Positions 61,786 through 64,000 of a DNA stretch of 64,000 nucleotides are shown piece by piece. The stretch lies in the NCBI RefSeq assembly GCF_007990935.1, contig NZ_BJXJ01000023.1:1-64000 (forward strand), written 5' to 3'. The translations under genes and the position numbers were made by a program. Below the pieces are notes generated by a model. That model had not been told where the DNA came from. It saw nothing but the letters and a program-made list of their open reading frames with translations, and did no database searches. The stretch is from Vibrio sagamiensis NBRC 104589 (GTDB lineage Bacteria; Pseudomonadota; Gammaproteobacteria; Enterobacterales; Vibrionaceae). The first letter of the stretch is position 1. Every line of letters begins with the position of its first letter.

Positions 61786-62628
61786 AACCATCCTTAACTC
61801 ATCCAATCTTCGGCTGCTATTGCTATCAAATAACTTTATATTAATTCATTTCCGTGAGATACCTAATGCGATTCTCACATATTGTTAAGCATTATTGGTA
61901 CGGAACATTATACCCACCATCCAATGAGTGCAAAATTCTAGCTGAAGATTAATGACAAAGAATCATGTGTGGGTAAGACAAACATGTCTGATTAGATTCA
62001 CTTACAACGTGATTTGGGTAAGGTGGTTTAGGCAAATGAGATGATATGTCTCACTAACAATAATGATCTGATCATGCTGTATTTAATCAATTACATCACT
62101 TGAAAACAAAATGATAACCCACTGTAAAAATGTGATAAGACTCGTCTAGATAGAGATATGACCTTACTCAATTTTCATTAACATAGTTATCCACAATTTT
62201 GGTGGATAAGTACTTCGAGCCCTTTCGCAGTAAAGCCTTTAAGAAAGTAAAGACTTTTTAAATTCTTTAGAATTATGAATTAAGGCATATCATCACCTAT
62301 TTTCATAAAATTATTAGTTTTAATCGTTTTTGACGCAAATAATATTAAGAAAAATAAAGCAAGGACACTATATACTTAAGCATTTTAAATGGCTATATCC
62401 ATAGAACCATAGGTAAAACTCTTTCGCCAAACAATTTTGAACGATAACTTTTGAAATTTCTCATGATGACGTAGCGATGTTTTACTGGAAATAAAATCAA
62501 TAACATCACTCTGGACAAGTCATCTTGAGAACACTTAAAACAATAGAGACGAGGTAAAAATAAATACATTGAAATCATTGTTTCTAGATACACCACGACA
62601 ATGATGATTACCTTTCAAAAACAAAACA
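61786..62628. other. uvrB upstream region, no convincing gene
   Basis: 843 AT-rich bases containing the uvrB promoter (TATAAT-like at about 61909 on the minus strand) and a DnaA-box pair at 62187-62209. A 67-codon minus-strand frame (62393-62596, GTG start) has a hydrophobic start but a poor ribosome binding site and is not called. Confidence 0.5.
62187..62209. promoter_or_regulatory. Facing DnaA boxes
   Basis: TTATCCACA (62187-62195) is a perfect DnaA box; GTGGATAAG (62202-62210) is the inverted one with one mismatch. Together they form TTATCCAC-aattttg-GTGGATAA, an 8-bp inverted repeat. Confidence 0.5.
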
Positions 62629-63132
62629 TTACAGTAAATCGACCTTTGCAACTGTCATTTTCGTTATCGGTTCGTCTGATATTAACAGCAGATACCCACC
62701 TGGTAGTTCTTCTGCGATTTGGATTGACTTCATAAATGCACGTTTACGCTTTGCACTAATATACTTTTTGAAAAGATATAAGCCTTTGGTTTCTTTCAAA
62801 TCTATATCAACATCTTGAATTTCTTCATTAACAATTGTTGCATGATATAATCCCTTATTATTTGTTGTTATATAACCAGATGTATGCATTTTAAGCATAT
62901 CTTCCATACCGGTCTCTTTTAACATTGTGAGTGATTCAAATTTATTATCTCTTATGAAAGCTTCTATGTGTTCGGTTGCAACATAGTGATGCGTTGATGA
63001 AACATAGTTAGTCCTTACGCTCACGGTAGTACCCTTTTCCTTCGTAAAGGTCAAATTTATCAATAGAGAGACTATCATTATACTAATGCTAGTAGAGAGA
63101 AAGATTAAGCTTCTTTTCTTATCAATGATCAT
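62629..63132 (-). CDS. Membrane-anchored periplasmic partner of the ToxR-like regulator (VtrC/TcpH/ToxS-like place)
   Basis: 167 residues: one N-terminal membrane helix (about 9-28) and a periplasmic domain of about 135 residues with alternating strands and no cysteine. It starts 11 bases inside the regulator gene upstream, so the two are translationally linked. Size, topology and overlap fit VtrC of Vibrio parahaemolyticus, which forms a bile-salt-binding barrel with VtrA; TcpH and ToxS have the same layout. Sequence alone does not decide which. Confidence 0.65.
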   Translation of the reverse strand: MIIDKKRSLIFLSTSISIMIVSLLINLTFTKEKGTTVSVRTNYVSSTHHYVATEHIEAFIRDNKFESLTMLKETGMEDMLKMHTSGYITTNNKGLYHATIVNEEIQDVDIDLKETKGLYLFKKYISAKRKRAFMKSIQIAEELPGGYLLLISDEPITKMTVAKVDLL

Positions 63133-63946
63133 AGTGATGCATTTCTTCCTTAATAATCGAAACCAATTTTTGGCTGCTGTCGTTTTTATTCAATATGATA
63201 ACCACGTTATGTGGCGATGCGGAATCGCTAAGAGTAACGATTGAAAGCGTTTTACTCGTATACAACAAGATTGCACGGCTAAGCTCTCCCTTTCTCTTCA
63301 GTTCTGCAACATAAGGAGCTACGCCTACCGAAATATCACGAGTATCCAGACCTGGTTCAAAATATATGGTTAATAGTTCTGATACTTGAACTTTTTCCAT
63401 TGAGATCCAAGAGCTCGCTTCAAATTTTGGTTTTGAGTTAAAAAATGGCAAATAAACAGCAATCAAAAGAAACACTAAACCTAAAGTAATACAGGTGTAG
63501 CTTAAAACGTTGTTTTCTGGTTTATCTACTTTTAATTTTTGAGCTTCGTGTGGCGCAGCAACTAGCCCTTCACTTTCTGATATTACATGCTCTGAAATAT
63601 TTCTTAATGTATGTCCGATATCCTTCTCATGAGTTTTTTGAACGGTTTCGCTCTCAAACTTATAGCCTATTTTTGCAACTGTCTTGAGATACTTTTGTTC
63701 CTTACCACTGTCTTCTAAAAGTTGCCTTATGGAACGAATTGATTGCGTAAGTGAACCTTCAGATACATGTTTCCCTGGCCACGCCCCCGTTAACAACTCT
63801 TCTTTAGTCGTCACTTTCCCAGTATTTTTACATAGGATTAATATTACAAGATGATCATGATACCCTATTCGACGTTCTTCGTTGGTTAATATGTTCTTAA
63901 CTAAAGGGTGTTCTGTATCTATTAACCAATTTTTTATTCTATACAT
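63122..63946 (-). CDS. ToxR-family transmembrane transcription regulator (VtrA-like)
   Basis: 274 residues. An N-terminal OmpR/PhoB-type winged helix fills about 1-100, with VTTKEELLTGAWPGKHVSEGSL and TVAKIGYKF. A linker of about 45 residues leads to one membrane helix (about 147-169) and a periplasmic domain of about 105 residues without cysteine. There is no receiver domain. This is the CadC/ToxR/TcpP/VtrA one-component architecture; the co-encoded short partner and the total length favour VtrA or TcpP over ToxR. It would sense a periplasmic signal, perhaps bile, and act directly on DNA. Targets are not shown in this window. Confidence 0.75.
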   Translation of the reverse strand: MYRIKNWLIDTEHPLVKNILTNEERRIGYHDHLVILILCKNTGKVTTKEELLTGAWPGKHVSEGSLTQSIRSIRQLLEDSGKEQKYLKTVAKIGYKFESETVQKTHEKDIGHTLRNISEHVISESEGLVAAPHEAQKLKVDKPENNVLSYTCITLGLVFLLIAVYLPFFNSKPKFEASSWISMEKVQVSELLTIYFEPGLDTRDISVGVAPYVAELKRKGELSRAILLYTSKTLSIVTLSDSASPHNVVIILNKNDSSQKLVSIIKEEMHHYDH

Positions 63947-64000
63947 AATTTCCTAATTAGGCTTTTAACCCTTTTAACTTCAATTAAAACCAAAAACCTG

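Noticed and set aside
62393..62596. 67-codon GTG-started frame after the VtrC-like gene
   Set aside because: Its hydrophobic start is suggestive, but the ribosome binding site is poor and the rest is not like a protein family; kept only as a remote third-gene possibility.
1..64000. CRISPR arrays, rRNA, tRNA, transposases or prophage
   Set aside because: I read the intergenic regions for regular spaced repeats, cloverleaf patterns and transposase or integrase motifs and saw none; the palindromic repeats are not evenly spaced.

Overview
The window is a stretch of a Vibrionaceae chromosome, most likely chromosome 1 of a Vibrio. I base this on the gene order (ycfH-holB-tmk-mltG-pabC-fabF-acpP-fabG-fabD-fabH-plsX-rpmF-yceD, then maf, rluC and rne), on a 279-residue FadR with the long Vibrio-type insertion, on the adjacent luxU-luxO-uvrB quorum-sensing locus, and on moderately low GC. 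Assignments come from reading the sequence and from family knowledge; no database search was run.

Region by region. (1) 1-8,800 is the accessory part: an operon for an intimin-like inverse autotransporter followed by at least three small exported proteins (one cut by the left edge), then a YjjU-type patatin overlapping a 30-residue YnhF-like membrane peptide, a polyproline protein resembling VopL/VopF actin-nucleating effectors, a small outer-membrane barrel and an RDD membrane protein. (2) 8,807-23,330 is core metabolism, nearly all on the minus strand: ptsG, ycfH, holB, tmk, mltG, pabC and the fatty-acid cluster from rpmF/yceD to fabF, with maf and rluC. (3) 24,107-47,054 holds rne, a SulP transporter, btuR, asmA, udk, apbC, metG, the divergent fadR/nhaB pair, dsbB, a UPF0149 protein, dusC, yfbV and the ackA-pta acetate pathway. 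(4) 47,281-52,906 is the oppABCDF oligopeptide importer with a terminator-ended 3' UTR that could release an OppZ-type sRNA. (5) 53,743-56,534 is moaABCDE for molybdopterin synthesis, with a possible Moco leader. (6) 56,855-61,785 has yvcK facing luxU-luxO, then uvrB. (7) 62,629-63,946 is a ToxR-family membrane regulator overlapping a small membrane/periplasmic partner, laid out like VtrA/VtrC, TcpP/TcpH or ToxR/ToxS.

The most interesting points are the Zir-like secretion operon, the VopL/VopF-like effector with no visible type III apparatus beside it, and a VtrA/VtrC-like pair in the same window. A further one is the luxO-uvrB gap, which keeps a LuxO-type operator and a weak sigma-54-like element but no recognisable Qrr1 sequence. 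A dispersed palindromic repeat with ACCCAAGTGA-type ends occurs at least seven times between genes. Several genes were given starts inside their longest open frame on the basis of ribosome binding sites and family lengths, and rpmF, the ynhF-like gene, the left-edge gene and the N-terminal part of the patatin were found by direct translation.
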